DNA of 64,000 bases from Cyclina sinensis (Eukaryota > Mollusca > Bivalvia > Venerida > Veneridae). Within the stretch, counting starts at the first letter, position 1, and each line of letters begins with the position of its first letter. This document shows, piece by piece, positions 36,330-47,135 of this stretch. The notes beneath the pieces are model-generated. The model was not told the DNA's origin, did not search any database, and saw only the letters and a program-made list of their open reading frames with translations. The position numbers and the translations under genes were made by a program. The stretch lies in the NCBI GenBank assembly GCA_012932295.1, contig JAAONU010000001.1:38736780-38800779 (forward strand), written 5' to 3'.

Positions 36330-36738
36330 TTAAAGAGGTACAGTATACCCTAATATCCATTTTCTTTAAAATCATGTAAATTTGGACAATATTGAATCAT
36401 AACCTCATATCAAGGTATCAATGAACAATTCTTATTACAAAAGGTAAACTGCGTGGATTTATAGAAGTCTTTATATAGAAGTCTTTATATAGAAGTCTTA
36501 ATATAGAAGTCTTTATATAGAAGACTTTATATAGAGAATTGTTGTTGTTGTTGTACCATTTTTAGGGGGGATAACTGTCTATTCTAACTGAACACTTTCT
36601 TAGTGTCTTGAGGCCTGATGAATTTTTGGAACGTAAGGTCTTCTTTAAATCATCAATAATTTTTCATTTTATAGTGAATGGACTTATACATTAGATATGA
36701 AGTATATCACTGGTTACTTGCAGGGTATGCCCCTTTAA
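36330..36738. mobile_element. TTAA-flanked MITE, 409 bp, with 14-bp internal repeat
   Basis: The left end TTAAAGAGGTACAGTATACC matches the reverse complement of the right end GGGTATGCCCCTTTAA imperfectly. Inside, TATAGAAGTCTTTA is repeated five times (36460-36529), followed by TTGTTGTTGTTGTTGTACCA. Related sequence without clear ends lies at about 51385-51660 and, inverted, at 52325-52545. Confidence 0.75.
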
Positions 36739-38034
36739 AGTATAAAAAGTTCAGTTTCTGTGTCATCACGCAAACCTTTCAATATCAGAGTAGATGTGGA
36801 ACAGCACCAAAGTCTGGGTTGGGTGGGGGGGTTGTGTCTATTCTTGACTGTATTGTTTTTTTTTAATCTAAGAAAATATGCACTTTATTATCATAGTTCT
36901 GTTATATCTAATGTTGTAAATTGTTTAACTTTCGAAACAAGGTCAGGGAATTGTTGTCGTGGTTTAGATGCGTTTACACAAAACACCACCAAAGGTTGAT
37001 TGTTTATATAAATGGTTATCATGAGGTGTTATTTCTGTAGCAATTTGCTCTGTGAATAGATTTTGTGCTGGATGTAAATGCTGTCTTATGTATGTAACAT
37101 ATGTTGTGAATATTAAAGATATGTAGATCCAACAGATTTTATTGATTCTAGTGTTCTTGGCTGGTGATATTAAGGTGAAAAGAATCTTCATTCTTGTGTC
37201 GGTCCAAAAAATCATTACAATACAGTATGACAAAATTCGCTTGAACGATTGAAATTTTTTAACGATTTAAAAGAAACGATTTTGGGTGAAACATTTCACT
37301 GTACAATTCTCACCATAGAAAAGGGTAGAGCTTCCTGATTTTTCATTCTGTCACGGAAACTTTTTTACGCATTCGGGATGTCATGCATTATTCAGGATTT
37401 CATACATTATCGCAATACATATATACATTAGTTTTATACGTATGTAACTAGTCTCCATATTCTAAGAAGTTATTTGTACATTATGTTTTTACCACGTATT
37501 GTAAAATTTATTGTTCCTAGCTACATGTAAACATGTTATGATGCAATTGATACGTTCTCCATGTATATAATTTTGATTGTATATGATGTATGTGAAAATA
37601 TATCTAAATAAATTTGATTTTATCACTATTTATTCTCTATAATACACAACAGCAGTAAACAGGTTTAAAAAAAGAACAAGTGTCAGCCGCTTACGACATA
37701 ACATGCCAGGCTTCTAAACGGGAATTACCGAGTTCGAACCCTCTTCAAAACCGAGTCAATGAGCACGACATCACTGCTTTCATGGTGAGGAGCAGTAGGA
37801 ACTTAAACAGGCAGTCCTGGAAAAAGTACTAATAAAAGTTTTGAAAACCTGCAATTATGTGAGAAGAACTCCATACATGCGCTTATTTCCTGATCAAGCA
37901 AGTCTCTGATCTCGCCTTTTTTCTTATGTCATTTAATCATCAGTTTCCTTCCCAAATTAAATGTTTTGTTTATTTCCGTGTTTTCATAAGACATTTGTGA
38001 GCAAGCAATATCCATATATTGTTCATATAGTCTA
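36739..38034. other. Intergenic, no gene recognised
   Basis: AT-rich with short ORFs only. A tRNA-like B box (GAGTTCGAACCCTC) occurs at about 37731 but lacks a convincing rest. Confidence 0.4.
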
Positions 38035-38328
38035 TCTATTTAAGTTTATTTATCATCAGTACCGGTTGCCCATATGACCGACGCCCTCTGCAGAGATTAG
38101 TTATTCGTATGTTGTAGGGGATAGTGAAAGATACAGAACACATCCCATTCTAAAGACACCCCCGGTTCTTTTGCATGCTCAGTGTACAGCACCGATACAC
38201 AGGGCCTCAGTTTAACGTCTCATCCCAAAGAAAATTAGTAATGTGAGTGGAGGAGTGAGGGATCGATCTCGTGACCCCTGGATTACCAGTCCAACGCGTT
38301 ACCACTGGACCCTTGATCCGCTCCTTAA
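38035..38328 (-). mobile_element. tRNA-derived SINE, best-preserved copy, minus strand
   Basis: On the - strand from about 38322: head GGAGCGGATCAAGGGTCCAG, A-box-like GTGGTAACGCGTTGG, B-box-like GGGGTCACGAGATCGATCCC, then body GGGATGAGACGTTAAACTGA, GTATCGGTGCTGTACACTGA, GAGGGCGTCGGTCATATGGG and tail GATGATAAATAAACTTAAAT. This is the reference copy for the four or five others in the window. Confidence 0.8.
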
Positions 38329-38990
38329 TTATATAGAACGCCTTGGTTTGATATTATACTCCATCTTAACAGCTTTCTTGATGTAAGTACAAACTGTTTT
38401 TAAGTTTTTGAATTTATTGTAAATTTTTATTACCTGAAACCATTTATTCCTGTCCCAAAAGCTCCATGTGCAGTGATTCGTCCTAGATTGAAAATACTGA
38501 CAAACAGAAACTCACCAACGAATACTTAATATAGGAAAGCCTGAGATGCTTGACATAAATATTCCTATTTCAAAGTTTTAAAACCACTTCATTACGGACA
38601 GCGCTATGTATGCTTGATGAATTTATAATCCACACACTTCACAAAAAACTTTACGTAGCATATGCATTAGTGTTTCGTATATTTTATTTATAATTATTGA
38701 CCGAAAATAGGGTATTAATTGGGTGACAGTTGGGGAGGGGAATAACTAGTTGGCTGACATTTTTATTGTTGCATTTTATTCTTTACCTGGAAAATTTATT
38801 TTACTACGTATGAGGAAATACCTTTAAATAGGTTGAATAAATATTAAACATTTACTAGTACTGACCTCATTTAAAGGTTTTCCTTTTTCCTAAGTAAAAT
38901 ACATGTTCACAGTACAGAATAAACTACAACAAAATACAATATAAACCATTTCATGATCAGAGAAATGAATAACTGAAACAGGGGATAAAA
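38329..38990. other. Intergenic, nothing recognised
   Basis: AT-rich unique sequence between the SINE and the 39-bp array; no ORF or repeat recognised. Confidence 0.4.
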
Positions 38991-38994
38991 GTGA

Positions 38995-41777
38995 AGATTG
39001 ACACAATGACATTGACGTTACTTACCAAGACAGTGAGACACACAATGACACTGACGTTACTTACCAAGACAGTGAGACACACAATGACACTGACGTCACT
39101 TACCAAGACAGTGAGACACACAATGACACTGACATAACTTACCAAGACAGTGAGACACACAATGACACTGACGTCACTTACCAAGACAGTGAGACACACA
39201 ATGACACTGACGTCACTTACCAAGACAGTGAGACACACAATGACACTGACGTCACTTACCAAGACAGTAAGACACACAATGACACTGACATCACTTACCA
39301 AGACAGTGAGACACACAATGACACCAACATAACTTACCAAGACAATGAGACACACAATGACACTGACGTTACTTACGAAGACAGTGAGACACACAATGAC
39401 ACCGACATAACTTACCAAGACAGTGAGGCACACAATGACACTGACGTTACTTACGAAGACAGTGAGACACACAATGACACCGACATAACTTACCAAGACA
39501 GTGAGACACACAATGACACTGACGTTACTTACGAAGACAGTGAGACACACAATGACACTGACATAACTTACCAAGACAGTGAGACACACAATGACACTGA
39601 CATAACTTACCAAGTCAGTGAGACACACAATGACACTGACGTCACTTACCAAGACAGTGAGACACACAATGACACTGACGTCACTTACCAAGACAGTGAG
39701 ACACACAATGACACTGACGTCACTTACCAAGACAGTGAGACACACAATGACACTGACATAACTTACCAAGACAGTGAGACACACAAAGACACTGACGTCA
39801 CTTACCTAGACAGTGAGACACTGACGTCACTTAACAAGACAGTGAGACACGTCAGGTCACTTACCAAGACAGTGAGACACACAAATGACACTGACGTTAC
39901 TTACCAAGACAGTGAGACACACAATGACACTGACATTACTTACCAAGACAGTGAGACACACAATGACACTGACATTACTTACCAAGACAGTGAGACACAT
40001 AATGACACTGACATTACTTACCAAGACAGTGAGACACACAATGACACTGACGTCACTTACCAAGACAGTGAGACACACATTGACACTGACGTCACTTATC
40101 AAGACAGTGAGACACACAATGACACTGACATAACTTACCAAGACAGTGAGACATACAATGACACTGACGTCACTTACCAAGACAGTGAGACACTGACGTA
40201 ACTTACCAAGACAGTGAGACACGTCAGGTCACTTACCAAGACAGTGAGACACACAAATGACACTGACGTTACTTACAAAGACAGTGAGACACACAATGAC
40301 ACTGACATTACTTACCAAGACAGTGAGACACACAATGACACTGACATTACTTACCAAGACAGTGAGACACATAATGACAATGACATTACTTACCAAGACA
40401 GTGAGACACACAATGACACTGACATTACTTACCAAGACAGTGAGACACACAATGACACTGACATTACTTACCAAGACAGTGAGACACACAATGACACTGA
40501 CATAACTTACCAAGACAGTGAGACACACAATGACACTGACGTTACTTACCAAGACAGTGAGACACACAATGACACTGACGTTACTTACCAAGACAGTGAG
40601 ACACACAATGACACTGACGTTACTTACCAAGACAGTGAGACACACAATGACACTGACATTACTTACCAAGACAGTGAGACACATAATGACACTGACATTA
40701 CTTACCAAGACAGTGAGACACACAATGACACTGACATTACTTACCAAGACAGTGAGACACACAATGACACTGACATTACTTACCAAGACAGTGAGACACA
40801 CAATGACACTGACATAACTTACCAAGACAGTGAGACACACAATGACACTGACGTTACTTACCAAGACAGTGAGACACACAATGACACTGACGTTACTTAC
40901 CAAGACAGTGAGACACACAATGACACTGACGTTACTTACCAAGACACTGAGACACACAATGACACTGACGTTACTTACCAAGACAGTGAGACACACAATG
41001 ACACTGACATTACTTACGAAGACAGTGAGACACACAATGACACTGACATAACTTACCAAGACAGTGAGACACACAATGACACTGACATAACTTACCAAGA
41101 CAGTGAGACACACAATGACACTGACGTCACTTACCAAAATAGTGAGACACACAATGACACTGACATTACTTACCAAGACAGTGAGACACACAATGACACT
41201 GACATTACTTACCAAGACAGTGAGACACACAATGATACTGACGTTACTTACCAAGACAGTGAGACACACAATGACACTGACATTACTTACCAAGACAGTG
41301 AGACACACAATGACACTGACGTTACTTACCAAGACAGTGAGACACACAATGACACTGACAAAACTTACCAAGACAGTGAGACACACAATGACACTGACAT
41401 AACTTACCAAGACAGTGAGACACACAATGACACTGACGTCACTTACCAAAATAGTGAGACACACAATGACACTGACGTTACTTACCAAGACAGTAAGACA
41501 CACAATGACACTGACGTCACTTACCAAAATAGTGAGACACACAATGACACTGACATGACTTACCAAGACAGTGAGACACACAATGACACTGACATTACTT
41601 ACCAAGACAGTGAGACACACAATGACACTGACGTTACTTACCAAGACAGTGTGACACACAATGACACTGACATTACTTACGAAGACAGTGAGACACACAA
41701 TGACACTGACATTACTTACGAAGACAGTGAGACACACAATGACACTGACATTACTTACCAAGACAGTGAGACAGATC
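38995..41777 (+). repeat. 39-bp minisatellite, about 70 copies, open in several frames on both strands
   Basis: The unit is GACATTACTTACCAAGACAG followed by TGAGACACACAATGACACT. Because 39 is a multiple of 3, any frame without a stop in one unit stays open: the + frame encodes (DTDITYQDSETHN)n with an ORF at 40214-41788 of 524 codons, and the - frame gives (VCLTVLVSNVSVI)n with an ORF of 523 codons. Variation is concentrated at two places, GACRTH (I/V codon) and CAA/GAA. Two irregular junctions with GTCAGGTCACTTACC at 39851 and 40223 lie 372 bp apart, showing block duplication. No exon, domain or signal sequence supports a real protein; I favour non-coding satellite. Confidence 0.93.
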
Positions 41778-41789
41778 AACGAAAATAAG

Positions 41790-44018
41790 GATAAATTCAA
41801 CTATAATCATAATCCCAGGGGACCCCTGGTCCCAAAAATGCATTTATTTCAATATTAAGAGAATTTACGAAATAGATGTACAGTAAATCAAAGAAATAAA
41901 TGTCCTTGGAAGAATACCATTGTATTTAAGTACATATGTTAATGTCATGCCAGAAGCTTACATACAAATGTAGGTATTCACATTCTGAGAAGCTTATGTT
42001 AACGTGAAGCTATCTCCTTCACAATGGTAAGAAAACCAAATCAGGAGAGAAGAACATTTCAGTAAGGAAGCATTACATGTCTTAAACTGAGTTCAACTTA
42101 ACCCTTGACCGTGAACAAATTATACAACGAAAGATTAAACAAAATACAACTTTTATTTTCTTTTCATAACAATTAACAAGAATACTGAATATGATAAAAA
42201 GTTAAAGAGAATATTAATACAGATATTCATGTGTTACTTGAATATATGATGTACAAAACATTATACCATAAGTTTAGTCAGCAGATGTGTAAAGTGGGTT
42301 TTGTTACTCCTCTAGTTTCAAACTAACCACCTACAACTGAATAAAAAATTCATTTTAAAACGTTTGAAACATGTAACATTAATATATTTGAATGAATGTG
42401 GCTTCGCAAATATTAACTAGTAAGTCAAAGATTAAAACTTCGTCAATAGTAACATACATGGAAAAATGTTTGGTTGTACCATACAAAATTCTACTTACAA
42501 ATTGCAATTTTAATATTCTAAGTTATTACTTAACTATCATATAATCTTCTTTTAAAATGTTTAGTCACATGCATGCTAATTCTATTTTCAAAATTGTCAA
42601 TCTTATGTAAGCATTTTATTTCCATGGCAATATCTAAATCTAGTCTAACTTTGCTATAAACCTTTTTAGGGCTAAGATGAAAGTAAATACACTGATAGAT
42701 GGACAATATTTCTCATAGTTAACTGATATAATGGACATAAAATTTGCAAAGTAATTTTAAAGTTCATTTGAACCACGAGCAATGACGACAAATAAGCTAA
42801 GTGCAAGCTTTATATCTGACAATTTTACTTTAAAATATATACAAAAAAAAAATAAATATCAAAAGCAGATACTACTTCATCCAGAAGTGTAATATTATCC
42901 AGCATTCTGGCACCAGTTAACACAAAACAGGTGCTCATATATTTGGTGAAAGAATGGAATGCATACACATTGTTTCAGTTTTCAAGTTTGTACAAAAAGG
43001 ACAGAAAACTTAAAGATGAAAGCAAAATTAGGTCTGACTGGTCTGACTCACTCACTGTTTATAATAAGGAATGATTAAAAAAAGTTAAACTCATTCGTTT
43101 GTCTTCATTCTAAAGCAATCATGATTAAAAATACACACATTAACAGACATGTATATTGGTATCTAAAAATAGAACTCCAAATATTTTCATGAACATGATT
43201 TTCACATGATCAGTATAAAAGTCTGTGGAGATTTTATCCATTAGGAGGCATTTTTTTATTTTTTGTATTTTAGGAACAGATGTTAAGGTTATAAATATAC
43301 CACAACATTAAAACATTCAACATGTAACTCTGATTATACACTAATAGTTTCAATATCATTCAAAGTCAAATTTCAAGACAGCAGTAAAAGCTATGTTTTG
43401 TCAGGGGCTGTAACTTGTACAGATCTACATAAATCTTGCAATAAAACAGTACAAAAACATTTACTTATAGTGACACTTTAAGTTTTGTCCATTATGTGGT
43501 CAATATCTTCTCTGTATTCAGAGAAACATGTACAATAACAGCAATTTTACACCTGTAAGTCCACTGATGAAACAAAAGCTGAATTAATCTACCTCCACCC
43601 ACTGTACACTTGACATATGACTAAATAGTTAAATAAAATGCAAGCACTAAACAAGGCAAAATATTAAACATGAAAGCAACTATATTTTACTACACCCATG
43701 TTACTCCAAATACGTGGTTAATACTAGGAATTTTATCAATTACAAGAACACTTTAGCAAAAAAATTCTAATGCTGATTAACAATGATAAAAAGTTGTAAG
43801 TACTGAAATAAGTTAATATGATAAACATTTCAAGTATTTAAAATATTTTTCAAACTTGTTTCATCATTTTTCATTTACTTTTTCTAATAATACTGGCTGT
43901 CTTAGATTTTTGCCTTAGTTCTTCTGTATTGGAGGTAAGAAAAAGCATGATTTAAAATATTACATACTTTTAACAATGACAAGTACCTTCATCTGTCAAT
44001 AAATGACATAACTGGTCA
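41790..44018. other. Downstream region of the minus-strand gene; no gene recognised
   Basis: AT-rich sequence without recognisable ORFs. It lies 3' of the TMEM130-like gene and could include part of a long 3' UTR, but no boundary can be set from sequence alone. Confidence 0.35.
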
Positions 44019-44434
44019 AACAAGGACTGTCACTGTAAGATGACAATGCCCGAGAAGTGGTGCTTTGACCTTTGAACTGAGGACCAGTCATTCAGGGGTC
44101 AAGGTCAAATAAATATAGGTCAATGCAAAGGTCTTGTCCAAAAGGGTTTTGTGTCCAAGTATGAAGTATATCCACTTACCAATAAGTAAGTTATGGCCAA
44201 TGTTAAAGTTTTTGGACAATTGAATCTTCAAAGTGAAGGTCAATCAGATGTCAAGGTCATATAAGTATAGGTCAGTGGGAAGGTTGGTGTCGTGTCCAAG
44301 TATGAAGTAAATTCACTCAATAATAAGGAAGTTATGGCCAATGTTAAAGTTATCGAACAGACTGACAGACCATCCGGACGGACTGACACACAGACAGTTC
44401 AAAAACTATATGCCTCCCTTGGAGGGGGCATAAA
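44019..44434 (+). mobile_element. Second copy of the interspersed repeat seen at 16.6-17.2 kb
   Basis: Same start (AAGGACTGTCACTGTAAGAT), same body phrases (GTCCAAGTATGAAGTA, AAGTTATGGCCAATGTTAAA) and same end (CGGACGGACTGACACACAGA, then ATGCCTCCCTTGGAGGGGGC). It has two internal units against four in the other copy. Confidence 0.8.
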
Positions 44435-45114
44435 ATACTCAACAAAAGCTAAAAAAAATATTGCACTAAGTTACAATCCTCACTTGTATAAGCATGTTAC
44501 AACATAGCAAAGGTAAACAAAAAATTATACGCATATACTGCAGAATACACAAAGACAAACTGTTTATATCTATGACATATATATTCAGAAATCTGAAACA
44601 TCAACAAATACACAGGCAACAAAGATCTTATTCTTCATTACAAAAGATTTAAACATTTCGTTCAAAAAAACATCTTTACTTCTATGAAAATGTAAATGTT
44701 TTTTTTTTTAAGATATCATCGAAGTACCAACTACATTAATATATACTAAGCATTTTTATGAACCTTCGAGAACAAAGAACAATAAAACCTATAATTTACT
44801 ATCCAAGCATTATACAAAACAGTTGCCCATAATCCAAGAATTTAACTATGCAAAAGAATGAATTCCTGTGCAAAACATTTAGTGTTTAACCAAATGGGTT
44901 CTGATATTTGGTTTATAACTGCAAAACAAGGAACTAGATGGGTGTTCAGTGGAACACTTGTGTCGCCCTTGGGTACTCTGTTAGAATAACTAAAAAGGTA
45001 AACAGGAGCCTGCTGGAAAAGAATGCATGCTAGTCAAAGTACAACAATACCTGTCCACAGACAGCATGCTCCACTTTTCTCAGTGCTGGATAATTAATTA
45101 TAAGCCAAGTTAAA

Positions 45115-45370
45115 CAAGAGGCCCAAGTGAAAAAAATTTGACTTGGGTAGGGCAAGTACCTAGTCATACAAGATGAAAAAAAAAAATTTGGGTCAAGTAG
45201 TTATGTATTAAAAAAAAAAAAAAAAAAATTTGGGCCCCGATAGTGGGGTGTATGTGTGTGTGTGTGTGATGGGAAGTAAAGTACCTATGTTTTAAAATTT
45301 AAAAAAAAAAAAAAAAAAAAATTGGGCCCGGTGGGGGGGGGGGGGGGGGGGATTCCCATGCAGAGGGGAC
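45115..45370. repeat. Homopolymer-rich low-complexity patch (poly-A, GT, poly-G)
   Basis: Contains A runs of about 19-20 (45210-45229 and 45300-45321), a GT run (45250-45268) and a G run of about 21 (45330-45352), plus near-repeats of the phrase AAATTTGGG. Such patches are prone to sequencing and assembly error. Confidence 0.85.
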
Positions 45371-45439
45371 GGTGGGGGGTTAATATTTTATCTCATGTCA
45401 GTTAATATTTTTTAGGCTTAAGAAGTTTTTTTCCTATAT

Positions 45440-46175
45440 ATAAGTATAAGCAAAATCAAGTGACCCCGGGGTAGGGGCTAACTGTGACCCCAGGGACATG
45501 GGTACCAACAATCTTTGCAGGGGTCTTGCTGGTGATCAAGTATTCCAAGTTTGAATGGAATATCCTTGACACTTTTTGAGACATGGACATAAAGAAAAAG
45601 GTTAACCAAGAAATTTTAACTTGAAAAAGGGGCATAACATTGCAAAAATAAATTTGAGGGTTATCTGCCCTTGAGAAATGGTGTTGTCTTAAGTGATACA
45701 ATTGTACATAAGCATTATAACTGGAAAGTTTGATGAAGAAACATTAAGAAATGGCATAGTTATAGCCAATGTTAAGTTTTCATGACAAAATCCAAGTACA
45801 AAAAGGGGCATAACTCTGTCAATTGTGACCTTGACCTACACATTTTGGCATCATCATGACCCTGTTGTCGTAAGCAATATAATTTGGAAGTTTGATGTTG
45901 AAATGTTAAAAAATGGCAAAGTTATTCCCAATGTTAAGTTTTCATGACAAAATCCATGTATAAAAAGGGGCATAACTCTGTCAAATGTGACCTTGACCTA
46001 GAAATTTTGGCATCAACCTGACCCTGTTGTCATAAGCAATACAATTTGAAAGTTTGATAAGATAATGTTTAGAAATGGCAAAGTTATAGCCAACGTTAAG
46101 TTTTCGTGACGGACCGACGGACCGCCGGACAAAGCGATCCCTATGTATCGCCTTTTCTTCGAAAGGGCGACACAA
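45440..46175 (+). mobile_element. Interspersed repeat with GACGGACCG-run 3' end
   Basis: Opens with GACCCCGGGGTAGGGGCTAA, the same head phrase as the 58-kb repeat. It has internal near-repeats (AAAAAGGGGCATAACTCTGT twice; GTTAAGTTTTCATGACAAAATCC twice). It closes with GACGGACCGACGGACCGCCG and a hairpin-like TCGCCTTTTCTTCGAAAGGGCGA region (described as arms TCGCC..GGGCGA). No ORF. Confidence 0.7.
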
Positions 46176-47135
46176 AAAGTAAGAAATCAAAACTTTGCAA
46201 ATTTACTAACAACCCCATCATCCTTCGCACAAGTTAATATCTTATTAAAGAAGTATTATCTACAGATACATTATGCAGTGATCAACTTTGCTGACCAAAT
46301 GTTTGAAAAATAAATCTATATTCATCATTATAAATACTATAACTTTATAAAAAAGTAAAATTAATGCTGATTGTTGCAGACTAAAGCTGTACGAACTTGG
46401 AATCAAACAACAAACCTCTAATTTGAGGCTTTCTTGACAAACCACACAGCCTCTTTGTTCCCAATACGAGGTATTTCTAAATTTATTTTAAAGTTAAAAG
46501 CTGAAATTTCCATAAAATGTATTAAAAATATTGACAGTTCAGGCAGTATGCCTTTGTAATCTCATCTTGCATAAAGCACACCTGAAACTCGGTATATTTC
46601 GACATCTAACCGTCGAAATTGGCCCACTAGAATGAGCGCCTGACCTACTTCAATGCCCATTTTTCTAACAGGTCTATGCTTAAATACCAGATTATAACTT
46701 TAAACACTTTGTTACTCCTGTTAAAAAAATCCCCCCAAAAAACACCTTAATATCTGAAATACTACAAAGATGACATAGAAAGTATGGTGGTCTGTTCTGT
46801 ACAACAAAATGAAATACACTGAAGTAAACTATTACTATGATACGTTCATGGCACCATAGTTAGTACATTACCAACACAGGTCAAATGTAAAAGTCATTTA
46901 ACATGTTGGAATGTTGGAACATGTCATGTAATAAACAAATATGACATGACAAATGTCAAGTAAATAATGTAACTTCTTTTAAAGTCTACTGTATGAGATA
47001 ATACTTTTGATCTAAAAATAAAGTCTTTGTACACAGCTTTTACACAAAGTAACTGTGAAGTAACATTTCAAATGTCTCACAAATCTCAGAGAAATTGTTC
47101 AGACCTAAATGTACATGTAAGTCTTTCTACCACTT

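Noticed and set aside
38957..40222. 275- and 121-codon minus-strand ORFs with (VCLTVLVSDVSVI)n, hydrophobic repeat resembling membrane segments
   Set aside because: Shadow frame of the 39-bp array; the hydrophobic look comes from the unit's reverse complement.
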